Assembly (NCBI GenBank): GCA_964498095.1
Contig: CAZCFY010000003.1
Location: 124,001 to 188,000 of the forward strand
Direction: 5' to 3'
DNA: 64,000 bases
From: SG-bin7 sp964498095
GTDB taxonomy: Bacteria; Bdellovibrionota; Bdellovibrionia; Bdellovibrionales; SG-bin7
The stretch's first letter is position 1. Each line of letters opens with the position of its first letter. Below, piece by piece: positions 49,972-57,946 of the stretch. The position numbers and the translations under genes are program-made. Below the pieces are notes generated by a model. It had not been told where the DNA came from, did no database searches, and was given only the letters and a program-made list of their open reading frames with translations.

Positions 49972-50634
49972 ATGAGTCAACGGATTGACGAAAAATCGCA
50001 GGTGCTTTCTTTTTGCCATTTAAAAAACCCGCTGATGGAAAAACTCCATTGGTCATTCAATGCTTCTTATGAGCTTTGGCAAACGAATTGGACGAAAGCA
50101 TTTCAGTATTTAGACAAGCTAGAAGCTAACGAATTCGTAAAAAGCGATAATTTTACACGCCAAGAGGATATTTTATCCTTACACGTCGGACACCAATGCA
50201 TTGCCACCGTCGGGTTTCGCCGGCTCGACATGCGCCTGCCGGCATTTTTTGATGACTCTTACTTAGAAATCTGGCCACGGGATTTTATTAAGAACGTTCT
50301 CGCTAATAAGCAGGTCATGATTATGAGTGGCTTTACGATACATCCCGAATTTCGCTTTAAAATTTTTGGCATTCCCACCATGCATCTGTTCATGGGGTAC
50401 ATCATGCTTTTTTTTAAAAACAGTCATGTCGACTATCTTATTACCACTGTCCGCAACGACGTGGGTCTTAACAAGCTTGGCTACATGTACGGCGCGCGCG
50501 CCCTCTCGCGAGATATCCCTTACAATAATACGAAAGTGGACCTGACCTACTATCAAGCCCAGGACGTCCATGAAACTATCGAATCAAAATACACTGACCG
50601 TATAAAAGACATATTAAACCTAAACTCTATATAA
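49972..50634 (+). CDS. FeeM-like N-acyl amino acid synthase / GNAT-type acyltransferase
   Basis: 220 residues. The fold resembles GNAT-like N-acyltransferases of the FeeM / LuxI type, with core beta-strand segments HQCIATVGFRRLDMRLP (about 74-90), the strand and helix MIMSGFTIHPEFRFK (about 112-126) and YLITTVRNDVGLNKLGYMYGAR (about 157-178), typical of acyl-ACP- or acyl-CoA-using family members. No signal peptide. It precedes the diiron oxidase gene by 11 bases with a strong ribosome site between, so the two form a unit. An acylated amino acid or amine is a likely product. Family level is fair; the substrate is a guess. Confidence 0.6.
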   Translation: MSQRIDEKSQVLSFCHLKNPLMEKLHWSFNASYELWQTNWTKAFQYLDKLEANEFVKSDNFTRQEDILSLHVGHQCIATVGFRRLDMRLPAFFDDSYLEIWPRDFIKNVLANKQVMIMSGFTIHPEFRFKIFGIPTMHLFMGYIMLFFKNSHVDYLITTVRNDVGLNKLGYMYGARALSRDIPYNNTKVDLTYYQAQDVHETIESKYTDRIKDILNLNSI

Positions 50635-50645
50635 AGGAGAGCCCT

Positions 50646-51332
50646 ATGTATATTCCGTCCGTCCCTAATAACTTGCGCCAAGTTTACGAAGACTCTTGTC
50701 AAAAGAGCGCCGAACTTTTCCGTTCTGCCCCGTGGGAGGACCGATTGTTTTACGCCTTCTGGTTAAGCCAAATGTATTACTTTCTCTGCCACGCAACGAG
50801 ACTGATTCATATTGCTGGCGCCCACTTTAAGATTGACGACGATACCTGGCACGTACGCTGTATTGACCACGCGGTCCAAGAGAAATTTCATGAGCGCTTG
50901 GCTTTAAATGATCTCGCGGATCTCGGCTATGACATCTCCCAGTTTGGTGAAATGGCCGAAGTTTCTCATCTTTACCAGAGTCAATATTATCTGGTGCAAC
51001 ACTTAGACCCGATTTCAATTTATGGCAGCATTCTCTATTTGGAAGGTTTATCAATCTTTGTAGGAAACGAAGTTACCGACCGCGTGGTAAAAGCCCACGG
51101 CACCGGCGCAGCAAGCTTTTTAATTACCCACACGAACGAAGACGTTGGTCATATTGAGCAGGCCTTTGAAGTATTAAAGGCGTGTCCACTAGAACGGCAG
51201 ATTTATATTTGCCAAAGTTTGGTAAATGCCCAGGTTGCTAATGAAAACATGATAAAAAAGTGCTTGGAATACTGGCGCGTACAGCGAGCAAATACTCGCC
51301 GTCCTAATAATAACCTTGAATCTTTGATTTAG
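50646..51332 (+). CDS. haem-oxygenase-like diiron oxidase (HDO superfamily)
   Basis: 228 all-helical residues. The metal-binding pattern of HDO enzymes is complete: E79-x2-H82 (QEKFHE), E133 (YLEGLS), then H162-x3-D166-x2-H169 (HTNEDVGH). The first pair has the E-x2-H spacing of UndA-type enzymes. HDO enzymes use dioxygen to carry out oxidative decarboxylation, N-oxygenation or cleavage of amino acid- or fatty acid-derived substrates. It follows the acyltransferase gene by 11 bases with AAAGGAGA upstream. The stop overlaps the convergent XRE gene by 4 bases. Reaction not predicted. Confidence 0.75.
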   Translation: MYIPSVPNNLRQVYEDSCQKSAELFRSAPWEDRLFYAFWLSQMYYFLCHATRLIHIAGAHFKIDDDTWHVRCIDHAVQEKFHERLALNDLADLGYDISQFGEMAEVSHLYQSQYYLVQHLDPISIYGSILYLEGLSIFVGNEVTDRVVKAHGTGAASFLITHTNEDVGHIEQAFEVLKACPLERQIYICQSLVNAQVANENMIKKCLEYWRVQRANTRRPNNNLESLI

Positions 51333-51619
51333 CCGGCGCGGATACGTGAGCGTGTTCCACGGAGTGCGCTCACCAATTCCGCTCTTTCAGCCTCAAGAAA
51401 TAAATCAATTAGTACATACGGCTTAATTTTGTAGGCTTTAACGAGTTTGGCTAAACTATCTTTTGGGGGACCGCAAATGCCGCGCTCCCAATCCGAAATT
51501 AGCTGAGGACTTTTGTAACCCAGAAGAAGTTTTACATCGCCTTGGCTAAGGCCCACTTCTTCGCGCTTTTCTTTTAAGAAACTTCCGATGGTGACATACT
51601 TTCGGTGAATTCGCTTCAT
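51329..51619 (-). CDS. XRE-family DNA-binding regulator
   Basis: 96 residues with a helix-turn-helix of the phage-repressor type in the first 60: GSFLKEKREEVGLSQGDVKLLLG (12-34), YKSPQLISDWERG (35-47) and PPKDSLAKLVKAYKI. No other domain. It is convergent with the HDO gene (4-base overlap) and lies one base after the sensor-like gene (51621-52352). It may control the acyltransferase-HDO pair and that gene. AAGGAA lies before the ATG. Confidence 0.85.
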   Translation of the reverse strand: MKRIHRKYVTIGSFLKEKREEVGLSQGDVKLLLGYKSPQLISDWERGICGPPKDSLAKLVKAYKIKPYVLIDLFLEAERAELVSALRGTRSRIRAG

Positions 51620-51620
51620 G

Positions 51621-52352
51621 TTATTTCCTTATAAAATCGAAGGCTTTACTCTCAGGCGCAACAAGGTCCGCCGATTGGGTGCAAATAAGACCGACACAAT
51701 TTTCGTGATAGTATATCGGCGCTGCGAACCTATGCTGAATCTGAAAGAGCTTTCTTTTCTTGGTTAATAGCTCTTGCATTATATGGGAGTCAACCTTGAG
51801 TTTATGCACGCCGGGCGTAGGCTTCAATATCTTAATAGAGGCCTCCACAAGCTGCGCTGTAACACTTTCATGGCGGCCAAAAAGCTCCATCCAGGGCCGA
51901 GTTTCGATCTCTAATAGGTCGTAATCGGTAAGCTCAAGAACTTTGAAATTTCTAAACACTTGAGTAAATTCCAGGTCGTAAATTTCGACAACATCGGCAT
52001 CTTCAAGAGTCATATAAAACTCTTCACTTAGCGAAAGGCCGCGCTTAAATAAGAAATACCTCAAAATGTCTTTATTGTTGTTTAAATCGATCTCCTTTTC
52101 GATGATTTCCGCCACGACTTCGCAATAGCTGACCAATCGGCTACTAATTTTAGTTTGGAGGGGAACTGGTAGACTTATAAAGTGCTCCCAACTGGCCAGT
52201 GACAGCGTTTTAACAAAAATATCTTTGTCAGTTAGCTCGGCCGCTAACTTTTCTAAAGAGTATTTTAGATAGGTTTGAATTAATCGAATTTCTTGTGAAT
52301 TAACGGCCTCCTGATAAGAAAAGCCCAACTCCTGCACCAATCTGAGACTCAT
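51621..52352 (-). CDS. unknown protein, possibly sensor-like
   Basis: 243 residues. Mostly helical in the first 150 residues. The C-terminal part has an HRFAAPIYYHENCVGLICTQS segment (about 208-228) that resembles the end of a GAF domain. It lies directly upstream of the XRE regulator gene on the same strand (1-base gap), and divergent from the radical SAM pair. No enzyme motif. A role in signal sensing with the regulator is inference. GGGAG before the ATG may serve as the ribosome site. Confidence 0.55.
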   Translation of the reverse strand: MSLRLVQELGFSYQEAVNSQEIRLIQTYLKYSLEKLAAELTDKDIFVKTLSLASWEHFISLPVPLQTKISSRLVSYCEVVAEIIEKEIDLNNNKDILRYFLFKRGLSLSEEFYMTLEDADVVEIYDLEFTQVFRNFKVLELTDYDLLEIETRPWMELFGRHESVTAQLVEASIKILKPTPGVHKLKVDSHIMQELLTKKRKLFQIQHRFAAPIYYHENCVGLICTQSADLVAPESKAFDFIRK

Positions 52353-52500
52353 GACAGCTCCCTGGTTCGCTCTATTGCCAATCTAGTGAGCATAAACTAT
52401 ACCCAATTTTACATTGTAATTTCAGATAGTTAACTTAGATTCCTTGTACAAAGATTTAACAGATGTTTACTCCGTTTTGGCCCTATGGTAACCACATCGG

Positions 52501-53280
52501 ATGCAAATTTTGGATATAAAAGAGACCCGCTCTGGCTTTAGCTTCTTTCATTTACGGCCCGAAAAAATCGCCCTGCCTGCTATTGCTTTTGATAAGGAAC
52601 TTTTGCTTAGGTCAACGTTGGCTCAAACAGTTATAAATTATAATAAAGACGAAATTAGCTTTGCTGACCTTCTTTTTGAAATCTATCCTGATCTTAGCCT
52701 AACGGAGTTAGCGCTTGTAATGGAAGATTTGCATAAACTGAAATTAGATTATTTTGCCGCAGTATTAGCGAAGTATAATCTCGGTTATAATGAAAATTTG
52801 GTTTTAGTTTTACAAGCCCTACTGCGCCAGCCACCAAAATTTAAATTATGGTCTCATGAAAGACGCCTGGCCCCTCGCGATTTGGCGGCCTTGCGTCTGC
52901 CACTGGGTGAAAGCTTTCACCCCATTTTAGAAAAAATCGCGGCCTTGCAATGTACCCGGCAAGTCGGGGCCCAAATTCTTGAACTCGCGGCCGAAATATT
53001 TTTAATGGGAAATTCTCTTACGGGAATATTAGATTCCGCAACATCCGGGGAAAAGTGGTTAGGCGAATTAAAAAGGATTCGGTATCCCCAGACCACAACC
53101 AATGACACGCAGATGCACCGAAAAATTAAGGAACTACCGTGGCCAAGTCACATTGAAGCCGAGTGGCAGCGCCGGGGTGATCAGACGGGCCTTCAAATTA
53201 AGTTTTTTGCGCCGTCGGAAACAGAACTTACCCGCCGCTTAGAGGGCATAAAAAACATTAAAAATATATGGACCAATTAA
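52501..53280 (+). CDS. partner protein of the SPL-like radical SAM protein, unknown function
   Basis: 259 residues, mostly helical, no signal peptide. Segments RRLAPRDLAALRLPLGESF (about 120-138) and VGAQILELAAEIFLMGNSL (about 155-173) suggest a helical DNA- or protein-binding fold, somewhat ParB-HTH-like. The C-terminal TGLQIKFFAPSETELTRRLEGI may be a small alpha/beta unit. The stop overlaps the start of the radical SAM gene by 13 bases, indicating coupled expression. No family recognised. Confidence 0.6.
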   Translation: MQILDIKETRSGFSFFHLRPEKIALPAIAFDKELLLRSTLAQTVINYNKDEISFADLLFEIYPDLSLTELALVMEDLHKLKLDYFAAVLAKYNLGYNENLVLVLQALLRQPPKFKLWSHERRLAPRDLAALRLPLGESFHPILEKIAALQCTRQVGAQILELAAEIFLMGNSLTGILDSATSGEKWLGELKRIRYPQTTTNDTQMHRKIKELPWPSHIEAEWQRRGDQTGLQIKFFAPSETELTRRLEGIKNIKNIWTN

Positions 53281-54377
53281 GCCAACAGATCGAACGGATT
53301 TATATCAATAAAAACGCGCAAAATAGCGCCGTTGCCGAAAGAGTTTGGTCGCTTTTTCCGGCAAGTAAGATCGCCATCGTAGAATCCGAACCTTTGGCAG
53401 AGCGCCGGGGACAAATGTCGGCGGGGGAATTTAATCAAAGTAAGCGTCTATTGTATGTCACCCGCTTTCCCGGCCAGTTTTTCAAACAGTGTCCCGGTTT
53501 TAAGCCTGGCTTAATATGCTGCAATTATTTTGTCTTAAATCTTGGTCTACAGTGCAATATGAACTGTAGCTATTGCTATCTGCAGAGTTACTTGAATAGT
53601 CCGATGATGACTATTTATAGTAATATCGACGAAGCGATCCAACAGATGCGCGAACTTGCCGAAAAATATCCCGAAAAATCATTTCGCGTCGGGACCGGTG
53701 AAACAATTGATTCTTTAAGTCTTGATCCAATTACTCTTTACTCCCGGCATCTTATTACCTTTTTTAATCAATACCCGAAATGGTCACTTGAATTAAAAAC
53801 GAAGTCCAAAAACGTAGAGCAGTTTTTAGACATTAATCACGTCGGAAATACCGTGGTAAGCTGGTCCATAAATCCCCAGGCAGTAATTTCTAGCGAAGAA
53901 CATGGGACCGCGACTCTTATAGACCGGTTAACAGCGGCCCGCGCCTGCCGGGACCGCGGTTTTCAAATAGGGTTCCACCTTGACCCCTTAATATGGCATC
54001 CCGATTGGGAAAAAAACTACGCGGAATTAGTTGGTCTCGTCACTTCACATTTTAAACCCGAAGATATCGCGCACATTTCGCTGGGAGCTTTGCGGTTTGT
54101 CCCGGAACAAAGGGCAATTATGCGGGAACGATTTGGTATGAAAAGCCTGGTAACCTCTGCCGAAATGTTTCCCGGTCCTGATGGAAAAATGCGCTACGAT
54201 GGCCGATTACGCGCCCAAATGTTTGATAAAATATTAAAACTTTTTCGAAGTGACAGTCCATCCTGGAAAGTGCTCTTGTGCATGGAAACACCGGAAACTT
54301 GGATTTCTCACCTAAATACTAATCCCCGTCACGTCCGGGAAATTCGCGAATTCTTTCAACCATTGCCGCATAGTTAA
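53268..54377 (+). CDS. spore photoproduct lyase-like radical SAM protein
   Basis: 369 residues. The iron-sulfur cluster motif is C96-x3-C100-x2-C103 (QCNMNCSYCYLQ). SPL-family marks: VGTGETIDSLSLDP (about 143-156), WSLELKTKSKNVEQFLD (about 170-186), VVSWSINPQ and FHLDPLIWHPDWEK (about 240-253). Classical SPL reverses the spore UV thymine lesion. Here the organism is unlikely to form spores, so this may be a general DNA repair or tailored photoproduct lyase-like enzyme. The key SPL Cys near residue 141 in Bacillus is not evident by eye. The start overlaps the upstream gene by 13 bases. Confidence 0.8.
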   Translation: MDQLSQQIERIYINKNAQNSAVAERVWSLFPASKIAIVESEPLAERRGQMSAGEFNQSKRLLYVTRFPGQFFKQCPGFKPGLICCNYFVLNLGLQCNMNCSYCYLQSYLNSPMMTIYSNIDEAIQQMRELAEKYPEKSFRVGTGETIDSLSLDPITLYSRHLITFFNQYPKWSLELKTKSKNVEQFLDINHVGNTVVSWSINPQAVISSEEHGTATLIDRLTAARACRDRGFQIGFHLDPLIWHPDWEKNYAELVGLVTSHFKPEDIAHISLGALRFVPEQRAIMRERFGMKSLVTSAEMFPGPDGKMRYDGRLRAQMFDKILKLFRSDSPSWKVLLCMETPETWISHLNTNPRHVREIREFFQPLPHS

Positions 54378-55309
54378 AAAGCTAAGAGTAGATACGCGAG
54401 AATTCCACTTATCCACGCTAGCGAAGATGCTAGCGGCCGGTCTTTGTTGCGTTGGGAATTAAGACTGGCGAGCTCCGAGGAAATAAATTCTGGCTCAATC
54501 TTGCGCTGCAATTCCTCTTCCAAAGCTAAATTATCTTTTAAGTGTTTAAGCTCCAGCGGAAACCGCGCCAAATCTCCTTCGGCTAATTCTTTGGCATTTT
54601 TTGCCCGCAGAATTTCAACAATAGCATGGATGCCCTCAAGCCTTAAGACTCTGCCTTCGGCGACCACGTTTAAACGCCCACCCTCCGCAAACAGCGGCTC
54701 CAGGTTTATGCGCGTTAGCTTAATCCACTGCACCTGGTCCCCTTCCATGATTTTTGTCTTTGCACCGACTTCAATTTTAGCGAGTAGTTTACTATTTTCG
54801 TCATACACGGCTTGGCCAACGATCGGATCAACAATTTGCACCCCTTGGTAAGGGAATGATGCGACGAAATCATTAGCCAACGAAACAGCCGCTTTGGATA
54901 GCTGCTTTCCTAATCTCACGGACTGGTGCAGTTGTAATTGTTGGCGCCAAAAAAGACTGCCGTCCTCGCCGCTATAGACCATCATTTTAAGAGAGTTTTT
55001 TATCATAAAAGTAACGACTAGCGCGTGCGCATCCAAAAGCTTTCCTAAAATTATCGCGTCTGCGGGAGTTAGAGCTCCACGGGGCTGGAATACATCTTTT
55101 TTTTGCATGAAGTACTTACTGGCCAAAAGAAACCTCTTATTAGCCGTAAAGCGTTCCCGCACATCCCACCAAGCCTCTTCAGCGGCTTGCGCGAACTCTT
55201 CGGGCGCTTGAATTGGAAAGACAACTATGCGGCGAATGACACCATATTCTTCGGCGCGCAAATTCCCGCAAAAAATGGAAAAAAATAAGAAAAATCCAAT
55301 GAGACGCAT
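54374..55309 (-). CDS. exported protein with C-terminal membrane anchor, unknown function
   Basis: 311 residues with a signal peptide (1-19, ending LRA) and a hydrophobic C-terminal segment (LAWISGILAYLLLAF) that may be an anchor. The N-terminal domain (about 23-150) has GVIRRIVVFPI and LLDAHALVVTFMI segments reminiscent of CsgG/FlgT-type periplasmic domains. The C-terminal third is charged and helical. Convergent with the SPL-like gene (4-base overlap). Possibly envelope or flagellar related. Not assigned. Confidence 0.6.
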   Translation of the reverse strand: MRLIGFFLFFSIFCGNLRAEEYGVIRRIVVFPIQAPEEFAQAAEEAWWDVRERFTANKRFLLASKYFMQKKDVFQPRGALTPADAIILGKLLDAHALVVTFMIKNSLKMMVYSGEDGSLFWRQQLQLHQSVRLGKQLSKAAVSLANDFVASFPYQGVQIVDPIVGQAVYDENSKLLAKIEVGAKTKIMEGDQVQWIKLTRINLEPLFAEGGRLNVVAEGRVLRLEGIHAIVEILRAKNAKELAEGDLARFPLELKHLKDNLALEEELQRKIEPEFISSELASLNSQRNKDRPLASSLAWISGILAYLLLAF

Positions 55310-55363
55310 TCAAAGTTTTATCGGAATTTTTAGCACTGAATTAAAGTGAGACCAGTTCTTAGT

Positions 55364-56110
55364 CTAGCCCGGTTTGCGCGGTTTACCGTGACCGGAACCC
55401 AATAGCAATGGGCGCACGGGACGGTCGAAAAGATCGATAAATTTAGAAAAGAAATTATGACTGAGCTCTTGAGCCCTTCCCATATATTTGTCGGTGGCGG
55501 CCAGGATTGGCCCGGGGGATATACCCGCGCTATCATCGGGATGCTTTAGCCAGCGGTGAATCATAGGCTCGTCGACTTCCAAATGAAATTGCAGCCCATA
55601 AACTTTTTCGCCGTAGCGAAAGGCCTGCGAAGGGCAAACTTTAGATTTTGCCAAATGCACGGCCGACTTTGGAATATCAAAAGTATCGCCGTGCATTTGA
55701 AAGACCGTCTCGGCTTGACCGAAATGATTCATCAAGGGATCACTTACGCCATCGGCCGTCAGATGAACCGCGCACCACCCCGTTTCTTTCTCGGTATGTT
55801 TTCGCACTTCCGCGCCAAGTACGTGCGCCAAGATCTGAGCGCCCAAGCATATTCCTAGAATCGGGATGTTTTTCTTTAGCGCCTGTTCGATTAACTCCAT
55901 TTCCACTTTGATATGCGTGTACTTATCCGCTTCGTAGACACCCATTTGACCGCCCAAAACAATTAGCCCGCCATATTTTTCTATGGAAGGCTTAATATCG
56001 GGATGACGTTCAAAATTTATGTAGCGGACACGAAAGCGGTGCTCTTTGAGTAACGGATTTAATGTGCCAAGAATTTCGCGGGCGACATGCTGAAATACAA
56101 GAACCTTCAC
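55364..56110 (-). CDS. class I glutamine amidotransferase (GMP synthase-like)
   Basis: 248 residues. The catalytic triad is clear: C88 in GICLGAQ, and H176 with E178 in LQFHLEVD. GGLIVLGGQMGVYE (47-60) builds the oxyanion region. Stand-alone members transfer ammonia from glutamine to unknown acceptors or cleave gamma-glutamyl bonds. GTG start overlapping the DUF429 stop (56107-56110). It ends the long operon that begins with the ABC ATPase gene. No acceptor domain is present. Confidence 0.85.
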   Translation of the reverse strand: MKVLVFQHVAREILGTLNPLLKEHRFRVRYINFERHPDIKPSIEKYGGLIVLGGQMGVYEADKYTHIKVEMELIEQALKKNIPILGICLGAQILAHVLGAEVRKHTEKETGWCAVHLTADGVSDPLMNHFGQAETVFQMHGDTFDIPKSAVHLAKSKVCPSQAFRYGEKVYGLQFHLEVDEPMIHRWLKHPDDSAGISPGPILAATDKYMGRAQELSHNFFSKFIDLFDRPVRPLLLGSGHGKPRKPG

Positions 56111-56967
56111 CTGAGTCCCACAAAATTAATATCTGGCTTGGGAACCGATATCCATGTCTCTGATTTTGGGAACCCGGCCGGGCGCGGCTCACATTGGTCT
56201 TGATCCGAAAGATAGGCCGTTAGACCACAAATGAGGGCATCAAATGCGTCAGCCTGTTGCGCCATTGTACGTAGATCTTGCTCATAGATAAAGAGGAGAC
56301 CCGAGTCGACAAACTTCTTTAAAATGGTAAGTCTATTTTCTTCGCCTTCGGCCGAATGTTTTACGAAACTTAACGTACCTTTGGAAATACCTAACGCGTG
56401 GCCAATGCGCCATAACGAAAGCGGCGGAAAAACTTCTATCGCGTCGACTTTGAGACGGCGCAAAAGAAAATGGGCACGAGCTAAAAGCGGTGCTTGGTTA
56501 GCCCCTAAAGCGTCTCCGGGAAAAAATGCTTTTTCCATTTCCTGAGCTAAAAACAGTTCCGAACAGCGTTGGGTATAGGGCGAAAAAATTTTATTGGGCT
56601 TTTTACTTTTGCCGCGCTTTTTATGCCAGCGCCACATCCATTTAATTTCGGGCTCCGTGCAATTTTCGTAACCGGGACAGGGAATATTACAGCGAATACA
56701 TTTCGGCCAAGAAAGCGGGGCATCGATAGCCAGAGAACTTACTGGAGCTTCTGAAACCGTTAACAAATGATGGAGTTTAGAGTCAGAAGACTGATCCTTT
56801 TCCGGGCCGATCTGGCTATGTAAACGGCTTAAAAATACTTTTTTGTGCATGGGATAAAACTCTAAAATTGCCATGCAGGTTTTGTCGGATTTAGAGCCGC
56901 CCAAATGCAGCCCGATATAGCGCTTAATTTGTGAATCTGGGGTCTTCTTGGTGCGGCGTTTAGACAT
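56107..56967 (-). CDS. DUF429 protein (predicted RNase H-fold nuclease)
   Basis: 286 residues from the ATG at 56967-56965. A longer reading with a start at 57108 would overlap the GHMP kinase gene by about 150 bases and adds nothing conserved. Features of DUF429: IGLHLGGSKSDKTCMAIL (about 18-35, the first acidic beta-strand region altered), LAIDAPLSWP (about 88-97), SPYTQRCSELFLA and DAFDALICGLTAYL (about 235-248, the last acidic position). An insert with four Cys (CIRCNIPCPGYENC) could bind zinc. It overlaps the GHMP gene by 8 bases and the amidotransferase by 4. Predicted nuclease; biological role unknown. Confidence 0.72.
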   Translation of the reverse strand: MSKRRTKKTPDSQIKRYIGLHLGGSKSDKTCMAILEFYPMHKKVFLSRLHSQIGPEKDQSSDSKLHHLLTVSEAPVSSLAIDAPLSWPKCIRCNIPCPGYENCTEPEIKWMWRWHKKRGKSKKPNKIFSPYTQRCSELFLAQEMEKAFFPGDALGANQAPLLARAHFLLRRLKVDAIEVFPPLSLWRIGHALGISKGTLSFVKHSAEGEENRLTILKKFVDSGLLFIYEQDLRTMAQQADAFDALICGLTAYLSDQDQCEPRPAGFPKSETWISVPKPDINFVGLR

Positions 56968-57946
56968 TGACGGCCTGAGTTTCCAAAACTTGAAAGCCGG
57001 CGGTGGTAATCGCTTGTGCAATATCGGATTTAATGTCAGGACGGCTCCAGACCATAACACACCCACCGCCTCCGGCGCCGCAAATTTTAATGGCGTCAGC
57101 ACCGGCATCCAGAGAAACTTTTCTTAGTCTTTCAATCTCGGGACTCGTAAACGCCGAGGTCAGCTGGATTCGGCAGTCATATTCTTTGTTAAAAATCTTT
57201 TTTAAGTCATTAACTTCATTCTTTTCAAGTTTTTCATACAGCTCTAAAGCCACGTCGCGAATTCCGCGCAAGGCCCGTAACGTTACTTCATTGCCGACGA
57301 CGGCGTTCTTCATGACTTCAAAATTATTTAAGCCCGAATGATGAGGACGCCCGGTATAAACTAAAGTCGCATGATCGTTATAAAAGTCAGGTTTTATTTT
57401 AGGCCGGCTAATCTCAAATCCCATGGGGGAAAAACGAATGGCATTGATCCCACCTTGAATTGCCGGCACATAATCTTGTACTCCGGTGGGTGTGCGCAAA
57501 ATAGTTGCCTCTAAATTGTGACCGATGCTCACCATTTCTTTTATTTCAATTTTCCTGGACATGGCCTGGCTAAATGTTTTCATTACACTTACGGATAAAC
57601 TTGAGCTCCCGCCAAGACCGCCGCCTAAAGGACTCTGTGAATTTGTGGTAATATCAAATCCCCACTCGGGCCGCCAAAAGGCAGCATGGACACGGTAAAA
57701 ATGCAGCTCAGGCCGGGTATCGGTAATAAACTCATCCCAATTGGCAAATTTATGCTGGAACTTCTGATCGCGGCTCGCAACGTGAATCTCTTTATCGTCG
57801 CGAATTTTAATTTCGCATTCGGTAAAAATACTTATGGCCACATTAATGGTAATGCAATTGTCGACGAAACAGTTGAGAGGCCAAAGATCGAGTGTGCCGC
57901 CAGCCAAATCTACGCGTGTGGGAGATTTGGCTTTAAATGTCTTCAT
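56960..57946 (-). CDS. GHMP-family sugar kinase (heptose 7-phosphate kinase-like)
   Basis: 328 residues. N-terminal PTRVDLAGGTLDLWPL (9-24), the GHMP ATP loop SPLGGGLGGSSSLSV (about 104-118), and the C-terminal GHMP motif KICGAGGGGCVMVW (about 291-304). The combination resembles HddA-type D-glycero-D-manno-heptose 7-phosphate kinases and fucokinase/galactokinase relatives. The ATG overlaps the DUF4340 stop (57943-57946). Its place behind an ABC transporter of the gliding type suggests a surface polysaccharide link. Substrate by homology only. Confidence 0.8.
   Translation of the reverse strand: MKTFKAKSPTRVDLAGGTLDLWPLNCFVDNCITINVAISIFTECEIKIRDDKEIHVASRDQKFQHKFANWDEFITDTRPELHFYRVHAAFWRPEWGFDITTNSQSPLGGGLGGSSSLSVSVMKTFSQAMSRKIEIKEMVSIGHNLEATILRTPTGVQDYVPAIQGGINAIRFSPMGFEISRPKIKPDFYNDHATLVYTGRPHHSGLNNFEVMKNAVVGNEVTLRALRGIRDVALELYEKLEKNEVNDLKKIFNKEYDCRIQLTSAFTSPEIERLRKVSLDAGADAIKICGAGGGGCVMVWSRPDIKSDIAQAITTAGFQVLETQAVNV

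Noticed and set aside
57109..57341. Extra plus-strand reading frames inside the GHMP and other minus-strand genes
   Set aside because: These are shadows of strongly supported genes on the other strand; they lack ribosome sites and family motifs.
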